The notes under the pieces are model-generated. The model made no database searches and was not told where the DNA came from. It saw only the letters and a program-made list of their open reading frames with translations. Shown in pieces: positions 22,440 through 33,970 of a stretch of DNA of 64,000 bases (positions are counted from its first letter, which is position 1; each line of letters begins with the position of its first letter). A program made the translations under genes and the position numbers. Source of the stretch: Primulina eburnea (Eukaryota; Streptophyta; Magnoliopsida; Lamiales; Gesneriaceae); the NCBI RefSeq assembly GCF_022965805.1, contig NW_027331365.1, positions 1 through 64,000 on the forward strand, written 5' to 3'.

Positions 22440-22620
22440 CGCGAAGGGACGCAGGCGTCCACGCGAGAGCGCTAGACAGCGCCTACCGAGATCTCTCGAC
22501 AGGCGCGCACACCTGCGCGCCGATCCACACAGGTGTGCGCCTGCTACGGGGTCGAGATTACACTGGACCCACTCAACCCAAATTTGGTGGGTCGAGTGGG
22601 TCGAGCTTTTGGTCGAGAAG
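22440..22620. repeat. GC-rich inverted repeats in the spacer between ULP gene and transposase
   Basis: Includes AGGCGCGCACACCTG facing CAGGTGTGCGCCT (22501-22543) and ACCCACTCAACCC facing GGGTCGAGTGGGT (about 22567-22601). The overlapping ORFs on both strands (22302-22647) are products of this repeat composition rather than genes. Confidence 0.75.
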
Positions 22621-22684
22621 CATACCCATAAAACTAGATGCATTTAATATCTTTGACTCATTTATATACAATAAACATTAATTT

Positions 22685-22893
22685 CATATGCTTCTATATA
22701 CTATTAAAGTGAATATGTAATGAAATTTGTTATGAATTTTTTTTTAGTTCTATTATTATAAAATTTGTTAAGAATTTTAATGAATTATAAAATTTGTTAA
22801 TGTTCATATGCTTCGATATACATTCATTAAAGTGAATATGTAATGAATTTTTTTAGTTCTATTATTATAAAAAATTTGTTTAGAATTTTAGTC
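22685..22893. repeat. Tandem duplication, ~120 bp period
   Basis: CATATGCTTC at 22685 and 22805 opens two copies sharing TTAAAGTGAATATGTAATGAA and TTAGTTCTATTATTATAAA. AT-rich, in the MULE spacer. No coding potential is seen in 22205-23340 apart from this. Confidence 0.7.
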
Positions 22894-23105
22894 GAGTATA
22901 AATTCAACCCACATTGTTAGAATAAGAGATACATTCTTCTACTTGATATGAATTTTTTAACTAACATACTTAAATTATAATATATAATTTATATTAAAAT
23001 GTTTACACAAATAAAGTTTTTATATATATTTATATTCTAATCATATATAAAGTGAATTATATATTATAAAATGATCAAAACTCTAAATCTCCTACCCACT
23101 CAACC

Positions 23106-23148
23106 AAAACCCTAAACCCTAAACAAAACCCTAAACCAAACCCCTAAC
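23106..23148 (+). repeat. Short telomere-like tract
   Basis: Degenerate (AAACCCT) units: AAAACCCTAAACCCTAAAC followed by two more imperfect units. Too short and degenerate for a telomere; probably a telo-box-like or interstitial repeat in the MULE spacer. Confidence 0.6.
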
Positions 23149-23342
23149 ATTATCACTCGACCCACGCGACCCACGCGACCCAAACTTAAAAATCTACCGC
23201 AGACATTACAATCTTGTCCACTCGACCCACTGACCACCCCATGAACAAAATTAAAAATTTGCCACAAACGCATTACATATTAATAAAATCAAATCGATTG
23301 TCTTTAAATTCAAACAAATTACATATCATTCAATCACATCTT

Positions 23343-24021
23343 CTACCAAATTCTCCTAGGGATGGAAATCTGTTTTGTTTTTTCCCTTCCACGTCTTCTC
23401 TTGATAACAGGTGGCAGTACTAACATATCATCAAGTGGCCACTCGTTCTGATTCAGAACAGGACAAATTGGCTCAGGATAGGCTAAAGACCATATCATAA
23501 CAGAATAATACACTAAGCACAAAGAATAAAAATTAACATCACAAAAGCAACACGCTGCAATTGCATGAGAACATGGAATCTTGTCAATATCAAATTCTCT
23601 ACAGGTACATCTCTTCGATTACAAATCCACAATGTCACTATTTGTAGCACTTCGAACATCGAACTCAAGATGGCTCAGCTCATAAACTTGATATCCCCGA
23701 CCAATATTAAACCTTTCACGTAGAATCGACTCAACAGTTGGAGTGAAATTTGTTTTTGATGCGATGGATGTATTTTGATACCTTGAAAACCAAGATATAG
23801 TCAAAGTTTGCAAAGAATTTAGTAGTGCAATGATTGAAAGTTGTCTTTCTTCACGCAATCTTGCATTTATTGATTAAACACCATTAGTTGTCATAATGTT
23901 ATATCGAGATCTTGGGCTATATGATCGAGTCCATCGATCCAATGAATCACTTTCATTCAAAAACTTTGCAGCATCAGGATATATTTTCTTAAACTTTTCG
24001 AACTCCAAGTCAAAGTCGATT
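23343..24021 (-). pseudogene. MULE transposase, C-terminal part with SWIM zinc finger
   Basis: Minus-strand reading from 24021: FEKFKKIYPDAAKFLNES, then TRSYSPRSRYNIMTTNGV, a one-base deletion near 23876 that shifts the frame, then LREERQLSIIALLNSLQTL. The SWIM zinc finger is CTCREFDIDKIPCSHA (CxC...CxH, about 23560-23609), preceded by an in-frame stop. The tail is basic (VIKRRRGREKTKQ) and stops at 23343-23345. This is the standard C-terminal layout of plant MuDR-type transposases. The rest of the protein lies across two nested elements, at 27312-27356 and 37903-38990. Confidence 0.88.
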
Positions 24022-27000
24022 TGTAGAACCCGTTAAATCAGACTACGCATAAGCCATGCATAATTATTATTATTTAAATTAAAATGAATTCTTTTATATT
24101 TAAATCATTTTAAAGGATGTTTAGTCATGATCATTTATTTTAATCGCAGAAGTTTAATTATTATATTTTCAGTTAAACAAGCGAGGCCGGACCAGAGTTG
24201 GAGTATTGAGATAAAGTTTAATAACAAAAAAATATTCCTAGACTCGATTTAAGATAAAGAATACATTATTTTAATGTAAAAAAATGTTTAAAAATTAATT
24301 TAACTAATTAGAGATAAATAGTAAATAAGTTTTTTTATGTCCAATAATTAATTAAAAACCTAAATTAAATGTATGACCAATTGAGATAAGTTAATCTAGG
24401 CTTATTTTATTTAAGAAATTTTAACTTAACATGCTAGTAATTTAATTTAAAAAATTTGCCATGCATGCACTAAAATTACTATCCCAAATTATTCTATTTA
24501 TTTCACTAAAATACATAATAGGTGTTTAAAATTTTAAAGAGTTAAAATTCATAATTTAAGCAATATTTCCCTTCATTTTATTTCAAGAATTCGGGCACCT
24601 CCATTAGAAGATTTAAAAATATTTGTCAACTCACCATTTTTAACTCCTTTCCTTATCTTTTTCTTGAGAGATAATTCCCTCACAATTAATCATCAAAAAT
24701 TCAATAATTTAGCAATATTTCTAACATATTTATCTAGCAATTTTCGGCCATCACCTTTGTAGGATTCAAAAAGTTTGACAACTCATTTTCTTTGATTCTT
24801 TCCTTATACATTCTTGGTAGATAATCCTCTCACATTTAATCCTCAACAAATTAATAATTAAGCAATTTTTCTACCACATTTTTGAATGATAAAATCGGCC
24901 CTCATACTCTCTCAATCAAATCAAATCACACCTCATTTCCTTATCTCTCAAACACTAAGATAGAAGGATTTGATTTGCCATTTAGACTCTCCATTTAATT
25001 AGTAAACTCCCTTCATTTCCTAGCCACTCTCCCTCACCCCATATTCTCAAAAATTCTGAGCATTTCAGCAAGAAAAATCGTGAGTTGCTCTAGGAAAATT
25101 AGAGAGAAAAACAAGTAGAAAAAGAGAACTCCGTCTCCGCCGCATCATGTTCGTCGTAATCGTTTGTTTTCTTTCAAAACAAATTCAAGGCATGTCTATA
25201 TCATTCTTTTCTCTTCAATCAAGTCATATACTTATTTTTAAACCATGTTATGTTCATTATTCATGTAGCAAAACCGAAATTATGTCAAGAAATTTTTGAA
25301 ATATTGTACAGAATTTTCGGCTCTTTCCTTGTGCCTTCACGGTTTTTGTTGTTTTTGTGGTTTCTGGGTTTGGCTCGGTTCCAGGTGCTCAAAGCTGCAT
25401 CTATGCATGTACTAGGGTGATTTTGGAACATGTTGGTCCATTAGTTTAAGCCCCCAACTCGTTGGATTCAAGACTTGACGGCAACTCCATCAGAGTTGCA
25501 AGTTGAGTCTCGAAATTCTGATTTTTGATTGTTCAAGGAGGTTCGAATCTTGGTTGGCTTTTGGGCTTGTAACCATGGTTAGGACCTTTCCTTAGCATGT
25601 CTAGGACATGACCAAGATGACCTTTCATGGCTTGGTTCATGGTCCCATCGATTTTAAAACAAACAACACAAGACAGCCCCTTCAGTTTTCATTTTCGAGT
25701 TTGTGTGAGTAGTTCGAATTTGAGGATGTTGGGTGGATCTTGGTTGGCTTCTAGCCCTTAGCCATGGTTCACACAATACCTCATGATGTCTAGATCAAGC
25801 CATGGTCAATCTCATGACCATTGGAATGACCAAGACAACAAGTGAAGTAATACACCCCACGCGTGCTCAATGGCGTCTCGGGTGGAGCTTCAGATTTGTC
25901 GTAGGTGTTGGTTTGAATTGTGGTTGGCCAAGGGCCCTTAGCCATAGTTCAAACCACACCTTAGGATGTTGGGAAGTGGTTCTGTTTGGCGGTTCAAGCC
26001 TCAATGGCCAATAGCCTCGTAAACAAAGCGATGCAAGCACAGTTGCTGCCGCTTGAATTTTACAGCAACTTTGCTGCGGTTCAGAGGTCACGTACGAGTT
26101 CTTGGTTGGCTTCTAGCCTATGGCCTTGTACTGGACAGTACCTCATTGAGTTAGGAAGGTCATGTTTTTGGCCGTTTGTGATTTGGTTAAGTTTAAAGGT
26201 CGTAAGAGAATTTACGGTGCAATGTACCAAATTGACTCTCGGAAGAGCGTTTCATGATTTTGGCCTCCATGCACAATTTTCGTGTATTACAGCCCTTGGT
26301 ATATATTTTTCATAATTTAAGGTGTATTTTAATCATGACTAAATGATGGTTCGGTGTTGGTTCAGGTTGGTACGGATTCATGGTTATATACTAAGTTTGT
26401 TGTGTGTAATTGTCTTGTTTTTGGTTCGGTTATGATATGTTGGTCAAGTTGAGTTTAATTGCATGTTTCTCACATTAGAATTAGGTTGCAGCGAGCCTAG
26501 GAACGATCCAAACCATTTGGTAAAAACAAGAATTTAATTATATTACGTGCATAAAAATATAAAATGTTTATTTTTGAGATATATGCGATATGTCTTGTGG
26601 CCTCCTCACGCTTATGGGATTCAGCTTATGGGATTATTACTTCACCCGTTGACTCACGACCGGTTCATGTTCATGTATGGGTACGGATATCCAGTCCAAG
26701 GGCTGTGATGATCTCTACCGCCCAGTATACTGTGGTTTAGTCCGATCAAACGATTCATGTTATGTTACGGGCCACTTGCGTAGAACATTATCTCAACAGA
26801 AAATTATGATATCCTATTTTATGACAGGGCTCTATCGAGCAAACATTTTAGGTACGATTTCCAGTTATGCACGTATTTATAATTATTCATGACACGATTT
26901 CACATTACGCTTTACGATATGATATCTTTACACGACATGAAATTTTATGATATATTTACCTTTTATCCATGATATGTGCATGCTGAATCTTTAGACTCAC

Positions 27001-27316
27001 TAGACTTGATTGTTGTAGGTACCGATGAGGTCGGGACCGAGGGCGGTGACCAGTGAGCCATATTGGGTCGGCAGTAGTAGGAACCCGATGACCTCATGTT
27101 TCAGTTTATTTATCATTTTATACTCAAACTTATTTTGTTACGATGAATTATTTTAAGTTGTTGTTTTGAAAAACAGTATTTACTTCCGCTGCTACTTTAA
27201 ACATTTAAACTTTTTATCAGTTTATTTTATGCATGAGGCAAATTATTTACTTTTAAAGAAAAATTTTAAATAATTCCGCAAATTTACAAATACGAAATAT
27301 GGGCCTCTACACGATT
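24017..27316 (+). mobile_element. Solo Ty3/gypsy LTR with CGATT target duplication (LTR 24022-27311)
   Basis: CGATT at 24017-24021 and 27312-27316 flanks a 3290-bp LTR beginning TGTAGAACCCGT and ending GGGCCTCTACA. Excising it restores the transposase reading (AKIYKQIDFDLEFEKF), which confirms the boundaries. Same family as 9851-12791. Contains GAATCTTTAGACTC (26985-26998) in the conserved 3' block. Confidence 0.93.
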
Positions 27317-27356
27317 TGCTTGTAAATTTTTGCTAACCGCATAAACAATTCGGTAC
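27312..27356 (-). pseudogene. MULE transposase, short internal exon piece between two insertions
   Basis: Minus-strand reading STELFMRLAKIYKQ. It joins the KKKG end at 37903 on one side and the C-terminal segment at 24021 on the other. Only about 45 bp separates the two insertion sites. Confidence 0.8.
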
Positions 27357-27360
27357 TACC

Positions 27361-29146
27361 AGTGGGGAACCGGACGCTAATTCATTTTTTAATCGTTCTT
27401 GGGAACAATTTAATCAATTAAGATAAACAGGGGCTAATTTTTTTTATACAATGCGGAACGTAATGGAATTCATCTAATATACCTATCAAAAATAAAAGTA
27501 CAGGTCTTGTACTCAATACATTAAAATCAACTTGAGTTCAACTACTATATATCAAGTGCTGAAGCCTATCTACTTCTGATCCGGATCTCCACGCTAACTT
27601 GTCCTCTCTCATCCTCTTGTTGACCCTGATCCTGTCACATCTGTTGTCATGCACACATACGAACACGACAACAGCCGGATAACCCCGGTGAGAATATAAT
27701 CCCAGTATAAACAATGAATAAATACAATCATATAAAAAACATATATAAAAGCATATAACATTTATCATTAACTTGTATCAATTCTGAAAACATGAATGAT
27801 ATAAAACTATAAATAAACTCGTGACTCGTCATCTCAGACTCGACTAATCTCTAATCTAGGGATCCCGGTTCCTAGACATTGGTACATATATCGAATCTCA
27901 GCAATAGGATTCGATCTACTCCTAAGCAACATCGATATAATTCAATCATCCGTGTCTTGGCATATCCGCCACAGACTTGGCATATCCGCCAATGACTAGG
28001 CATCTCTGCCCATGACTCAATACACGCATTGCTATAAATCAATAGACTAAGCATATCAATCTCAATAAATTGCAAACATCAATGCAATAAAATAAAGTAT
28101 GTGATTTTGGGAAACTCGAGTCCAATCTGACTCAAGTCGATCTCCTGGTTAACATTGATTTATACATTTCGTTCTGTCGATCTGACGAAGTCGATGTCTC
28201 GAATTCGAAGCCCGTCAATACTCAATCTGGAAATTACAATATCGAGGAGTACAATATCAATATACCACTCAAATCAATACTGGATATAATCAAAACTCAC
28301 TCTAAGTCTGTTTCAACAACATAACTGCACAATCTCAATATACCCAACAATACAAATCAACATATATCAATTCCCACAATTCATAATCGATAACAATACA
28401 AATCTGATATCAAATCTCAATCAAATCCATTCTAAAAATCATAACAATTTTATACGGTATCTGTTCTTCAATCCGGTTTCGATTATACGATGTCTATCAA
28501 TCATATCCGATTCTGGCAATATCATATTTTCAAATCATAATAGAATAAAACTTACATCTGTGTGAAGCTTTCGTTGATAGGAACATAGTAATAAAGTCGG
28601 ATTCAAAATTGGACGGTTGGATTTTGTACAATCACAATTTAGTATACGAAGAACCCAACTTTTCTCGGGAGCTTTCTTTCCTCTTCTTTGCTACTGAATT
28701 GAATAAAATGAAGCTTGAATATATATATCTCATGCATGTCCAAGCCATGTGGCTTCATCTTTGCAAAGCACGTCTCGCGCATATGCGCGACCCTCCTCGG
28801 CGCGTATGCGCGAGACACTCTGTCTCGGCACATAATCTTCTCGGTAGCTCGCGCATATGCGCGCACCATCGCCACGCATATGCGAGAGGTTCTCTAGACT
28901 TGGCATAATTCCCTGCACATGCTCGCGCATATGCACGCCCACTCTTTGCGCATATGCGCGAGGTCCTCTGCCTATCTCGCGCATATGCGCGCCTCCTGGT
29001 CGCGCATATGCGCGAGGTGTTTTGTCCTCGCACATTCGATATCACACGTTACCTCAATTTGTGTCTCGGAATGATCCTTCATAATCATATCAATTCAAAA
29101 TCAATAATCGCAGATTTTAACATCAAAATAAATCTCGGGCATTACA
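27361..29146 (-). repeat. 3' LTR of the minus-strand chromovirus (1786 bp)
   Basis: Minus-strand TGTAATGCCCGAG start at 29146, end ...CCCCAC at 27361. TATA-like ATATATATAT at 28719-28728, palindrome array upstream of it (28774-29016), and a 3 x 20-bp tandem repeat in the transcribed part (27956-28015, CTTGGCATATCCGCC units; also at 34573-34632 in the other LTR). Confidence 0.9.
28774..29016 (-). repeat. Array of CGCGCATATGCGCG palindromes in the LTR U3
   Basis: Eight perfect or near-perfect copies of the 14-bp self-complementary core, separated by unrelated spacers of about 10-60 bp, starting about 46 bp upstream of the TATA box. The same array, slightly more decayed, is in the other LTR at about 37545-37775. 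Translation of this array gives false ORFs rich in AYARD/AHMRE on both strands (28609-29084). Confidence 0.93.
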
Positions 29147-29160
29147 TTTCTCCCCCCCTA
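29147..29160 (-). other. Polypurine tract of the minus-strand chromovirus
   Basis: Minus-strand TAGGGGGGGAGAAA directly before the 3' LTR. It is preceded by the reading NFGDEIVS, the usual C-terminal end of Tekay-type pol. Confidence 0.85.
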
Positions 29161-29169
29161 AGATACGAT

Positions 29170-30716
29170 TTCGTCCCCGAAATCATAGGTAATCAAATCA
29201 TATCAATAAGAAGGTATAACAGAAGATAAACAGAAAACTCACATCAATGAAATAACTTTGGGAATCGATGTCTCATGTCTGATTCAGTCTCCCAGTTAGC
29301 TTCTTCGATGCCATGATGACTCCATTGAACTTTCACAAGTGGGATAGTCTTCGTTCTGAGCTGATTTTCTTTACGATCGAGAATCTAAATCGACTTCTCG
29401 AAGTAACTCAGTGTCTCGTCGAGTTCGGCCTTGTATGGCTGCAGAATATATGAAGCATAAGGAATATACTTTCACAATAAGGATACATGAAAGACATCAT
29501 GTATTCCAGATAGAGAAGGCGGTAATGCGAGTCGATAGGCACGATCTCTTATCTTCTCGAGAATCTTATACGGCCCAATATAACGTGGTCTTGCCAAATC
29601 CGACAACGCCTCCAAAAGGTGAAATCTTCAAAAATACTCGGTCTCCTACCTCAACTACCAATGGTCTACGTCGAACATTGGCATATTTGGCTTGTCTATC
29701 TTGAGCTGTCTTCATTCTCTTCTGAATCAGCTTCACTTTTTCAGTCATATCTCTAATCATGTCAGGTCCAATCTCAGGTACCTCAGAGATATCATCCCAA
29801 TATAAAGGGGATCTACACTTCTTTCCGTACAACGCTTCAAACGGTGCCATCTCAATACTTTTTCTGGTAGCTGTTGTTGTACGAAAACTCACAGCGAGGC
29901 AAAGAATCTTGCCAACTAGTGCCAAAATCAAGCACTACAACTCTAAGCATATCCTCCAGTATCTGGATAGTCCGCTCTGACTGTCCATCGGTCTGAGGAT
30001 GATATGCGGTACTCAGATGTAACTTTGTACCTAGAGCCTGCTGTAAACTGTGCCAAAAGTGCGAAGTAAACCGAGGATCACTGTCTGATACAATCGACTT
30101 CGGCACTCTGTGCAATCTGATCACTTCTCTGACATAAATCTCTGCCATCTAATCATGTCGGTACGTCATCTTGTACGGAATAAAACATGCGGATTTGGTC
30201 AATCTGTCAATAACGACCCAAATCGCATCACAACCTCGGGAGGAACACGGTAACTTCGTCACGAAGTCCATTGAAACGTGATCTCATTTCCATTCAAGAA
30301 TTGACAAACTCTGTAACAGTCCTCCGGGTTTCTTTCTTTCGGCTTTCACCTGTTGGCAATTCAGACACTTGGATACAAATTCAGCACTATTGTCTTTCAT
30401 CTGTTTCCACCAAAACTGTCTTTTCAAATCATTGTACCATCTTTCTGCCACCAGGATGAATATTGAATCGACTGCTATGCGCATCTGACCATATCTGTCG
30501 TTTCAAATCCGAAACATTTGGCACAACAAAACGATTATTCACATATAAAGCACTATCACGAACCTGATATTCAGATCGATGCCCTGCTCTGACCATCGAT
30601 ATCGAATTCTGAACCTTTTGGTCAACTTTCTGAGCCACTTTAATTCTCAAAATCAGCTCTGGTTTGACTTGAACATCATATAATCTCAACGGTCTACGAT
30701 CTATCTCAAATACCAA
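29170..30716 (-). pseudogene. Chromovirus integrase with chromodomain-like tail
   Basis: Minus-strand pieces. The zinc-binding N-terminus (30429-30716, then CLNCQQVKAERKKPGG in 30284-30484) is followed by the catalytic core. The first Asp is at about 30270 (MDFVTKLP), the second in IVSDSDPRFTS, and the Glu in TDGQSERTIQ (29852-30148), so the DDE triad is kept. A stop precedes MAEIYVREV. MAPFEALYGKKCRSPLYWD and the GDRVFLKISP box follow (29566-29870). The C-terminus reads WSHHGIEEANWETESDM (29290-29345), a chromodomain-like end. Frameshifts occur near 29600, 29880 and 30440. Confidence 0.88.
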
Positions 30717-31247
30717 TCAAGACAAACAGCAATCTTCGATCAAATTTGAAACAACAATAGTAGATAAGGACAAAGAACATATCTTTCGACTTAGAGCATC
30801 AGCTGCTACATTGGACTTTCCCGGGTAGTATTTGATTTCACAATCAAAATCTTTCAATAAATCAAGCCATCTTCGCTGCCTCATATTCAGCTCTGACTGT
30901 GAAAACAAATATTTCAAACTCTTGTGATTAGAATAGATTTCAAATTTCTCACCATATAGGTAGTGTCGCCATATCTTCAAAGCAAATACAATGGCCGCCA
31001 ATTCAAGATCATGAATTGGGTAGCGAGTCTCATGTGGCTTCAACTGTCTTGAGGCATACGCAATCACATGTCCTTTCTGCATCAAAACACAACCCAATCC
31101 TCTGTGAGAAGCGTCACAATAAACAACAAAATCACCAGTACCTGACGGAATAGTCAACACCGGAGCACTGGTCAATCTTTTCTTCAATTCTATAAAACTG
31201 GATTCACATTCTTCAGAACAAACAAAAGATGCATTCGTCTGAGTCAA
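30717..31247 (-). pseudogene. Chromovirus RNase H
   Basis: 176-residue open piece with [34 protein letters not shown] and [19 protein letters not shown]. The usual catalytic TDHKSL Asp is Asn here. It ends with [16 protein letters not shown]. It follows RT after a stretch (31250-31490) with stops. Confidence 0.88.
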
Positions 31248-32108
31248 CTAAGTAATCATTTTAGCAATGCTAGAAAAATCTTTAATGAATCGTCGATAAT
31301 ATCATGCTAAACCCATAAAACTGCGTATCTCTGGCACAGATGTCGGTCTCGGCCAACTGATCACGACCTCAACTTTACTGAATCAATAGAAATACCGTCT
31401 CCAGATATAATATGACCCAGAAATACCACCTTTCTCAACCATAATTCACATTTCGACAGTTTTGCATACAATTTCTCAGCCCTCAGAGTTCTCTAAACAG
31501 TTCTCAGATGCTCAGCATGATCAATTATATTCTTCGAATAAATCAAAATATCATCAATAAATATAATCACGAAATCATCGAGATACTTCTGAAACACACG
31601 GTTCATCAAACCCATAAACACAGCTAGAGCATTTGTCAAACCAAACGGCCTGACAATAAACTCATAATGTCCATACCTGGTTCTGAACGATGTCTTCAAG
31701 ATATCAGAATCTCTGACTCTCAGCTGATGATATCCAGATCTCAGATCAATCTTGGAATATACAGAAGAACCCTGCAAATGATCAAACAAATCATCTATAT
31801 GAGGCAAAGGATATTTATTCTTTATCGTCGCCTTGTTTAGTTGCCGGTAGTCAATGCAGAGTCCCATTGAACCGTCCTTCTTTCTCACAAACAATACTGG
31901 AGCACCCCCAAGGAGAAACACTCGGTCTGATGTACCCCTTGGCCAGTAAATCTTCCAACGGATCTTTCAACTCTTTCAATTCGATTGGTGCCATTCTGTA
32001 CGGAGCTCTAGAAATCGGAACTGTACCTGGTACCAATTCGGTGCTGAAGTCTATCTCTGACTGGAGGCAATCCTGGAATCTCATCTGGGAAGACGTCAGT
32101 AAACTCAC
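31248..32108 (-). pseudogene. Chromovirus reverse transcriptase
   Basis: Minus-strand RT with [20 protein letters not shown], a one-base frameshift near 31905, then [20 protein letters not shown] and the catalytic box [10 protein letters not shown] (intact DD). The downstream connection (31250-31490) has a stop in place of the Gly of the GLAGYYRRF box. Probably inactive because of the frameshift. Confidence 0.88.
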
Positions 32109-32862
32109 ACACCACTGGCAAATCCGCCACTGATGGACTCGATTTCAGTACGTCAACTGAATAGACAAGGAATCCCTCTGATCCTTTCTGTAATAATCGA
32201 GTCATAGACATAACAGATATCAAAGGAATTCTAGATCTAGAACCCTTACCGTATAATTTCCATTCTTCAGCCATCTCAGGTCTGAATCTCACAATCTTAT
32301 GGAAACTATCAACGGTTGCTCTGTACTTGGTCAGCATATCAATATCGGTAATACAGTCAAAATCAGACAATCCAAGTACAGTACAGTCTAACTCAATCTC
32401 ATACCCGTCATACTCTATCATACAATGTTTCACCGAATTCACTGATATCAAACATGTCCCCAAAGGAGAAGAGACAGACACTACAGCAGATAAAGACTCA
32501 ACAGGGAAATCATGCTTCAAACCAAATCGCTCAGAAATAAATGTATGTGAAGCACTCGTATCTATCAATACGTAAGCAGGATAACCACATAAATAACAGT
32601 TACCTGCAACAACATCGTCTGGTGCTTCCTGAGTCTGCTCCTCTGTCAAAGTAAGTACTATGGCCTGCTGTCTAGGAGGCTGGCTAACAGTCTGACCTCT
32701 GCTGTGACGGACTCGTAGCCGATGGTGGCTGGAAAGAATGAACAGCTGATGATCGTCTATAAGTCTGAGCCACTGATTCTGCTCCCTAGGATCCTTGGGA
32801 ACCTCTCTGTGGACATACTCTAGCAAAATGTCCCTGCTGTCTGCAAATACATCAACTACCAA
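32109..32862 (-). pseudogene. Chromovirus aspartic protease region
   Basis: Part of the 32008-32862 frame. VLIDTSASHTFISERFGL carries the active-site Asp (codon 32561-32559), but the invariant Gly of D-T-G is Ser, which should impair dimer-interface geometry. GLSDFDCITDIDML follows in place of the usual DVILGMDWL. The N-terminal linker (AIVLTLTEEQTQEAPDDVV) is typical of this lineage. gag and PR are joined here without any intron-like insert, unlike the element at 40754. Confidence 0.85.
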
Positions 32863-33649
32863 TCACTCCCTGGCATTGCTCAGTCGGATGTCTCCCTCCG
32901 CAAGTTCTGCAATAAGCCCCGGTATAACTCTGGCTCTGTCGAGGACCACTGGAGCTAGAAGAACTGTTGCCAGACTTCGTAAACTGTTTTTCTCTGTCTT
33001 TCAGATAATCTTTCTTTCCACCACTATTGTTTCCACTCTCAAATCTAGGAGGTGATTGATGTGGTCTCTGTGATGGAGGAACATAGGAAGCTCCTTTATG
33101 CCTAATCAGGCCAGCTTCCGCTCCTTTATGCCTAATCAGGGCATCAGCAAAGTTATTCGGTCGCCCTGTGTTCACCAAAGTAAAAATTTCAGGATTCAAA
33201 CCATTGATGAACTGATCAGCCACAGCTTCATCATTCTCAGCCAAATGCGGAGCAAATCGCAGCAAAGTAGAGAACTTGGCCACATATTTTTCAATGTTGA
33301 ACTGACCCTGTCTCAAATTGACAAACTCTGCCCCCTTGTCTTTTCTGTACGATACTCGGAAAAATCTCTGATAAAACTCAGTCTTAAAGACGTTCCAAGT
33401 AATATTCGTACCTCGATGCTCCAAGGCCCTATTTGTCGTAATCCACCAGTTTTTCGCAACATCATGAAATTGGTGCCCAATCAGTCTGACTCGGCGTTCA
33501 TCTGTGTAATCCAGGGAATCAAACATCATTTAAATATCATCTAACCAACACTCACAGTCAACAGAAGTCTCCGTTCCTTTCAGGGTTGGCGGTTTGAACG
33601 ACTGAAACCTCTTTAGTAACGTTTCCATCGGTGTTGCTGTCACATCCAT
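32852..33649 (-). pseudogene. Chromovirus gag
   Basis: Starts at an ATG at 33649 (MDVTATPMETLLKRFQSF), hits a stop at about 33533, then is open as 33529-32852. The capsid core includes ITWNVFKTEFYQRFF and EFVNLRQGQFNIEKYVAKF. The C-terminus has a Ser/Arg-rich linker and a zinc knuckle CRTCGGRHPTEQC (CX2CX3HX4C). A 10-residue duplication (ALIRHKGAEAGLIRHKGA) is visible at about 33085-33145. Confidence 0.87.
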
Positions 33650-33958
33650 CGGATTAGCCAAAGTACCGCCTTGTTCTGGGACTCATCATGGAGTCATATC
33701 TGATTATCAAAAGGATTAGTAACCCAATACAACAAATCTGTTTCAGTTCAGTCCCCCTCCAATAATCTTACTGGTGATCAAGAATCGGTTCTGATTCATT
33801 CTCAATAATACATGCTTCTAATCAAATCTGATAATCAAGTAAACATGTATTATAGCAGTAAAACATGTTAGCAATCAAAAGCAAATAAATAAAAGTCATT
33901 CTATCCCGCTCACTAGCTTATATCTCAGTCTAAGGAACCTACAATTCTGGAACCTACT

Positions 33959-33970
33959 GCTCTGATACCA
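33959..33970 (-). other. Primer binding site (tRNA-iMet)
   Basis: Minus-strand TGGTATCAGAGC, complementary to the 3' end of initiator Met tRNA, five bases inside the 5' LTR. Marks this LTR as the 5' one. Confidence 0.9.

Noticed and set aside
22302..22647. Arg-rich ORFs on both strands between the MULE genes
   Set aside because: They coincide with GC-rich inverted repeats and lack any homologous motif.
23106..23148. Possible interstitial telomere
   Set aside because: Only about four degenerate units within a transposon spacer; telo-box-like short tracts are common near plant promoters.
28774..29016. Regularly spaced palindromic repeats that look like a CRISPR array
   Set aside because: Repeats are only 14 bp, spacers vary from about 10 to 60 bp, the array lies in the U3 of a plant LTR and is present in both LTRs; no cas genes and not a prokaryote.
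28609..29084. Overlapping ORFs on both strands with repeated AYARD/AHMRE peptides (also 37400-37939)
   Set aside because: They are translations of the CGCGCATATGCGCG palindromes; all frames stay open because the repeat lacks stops.
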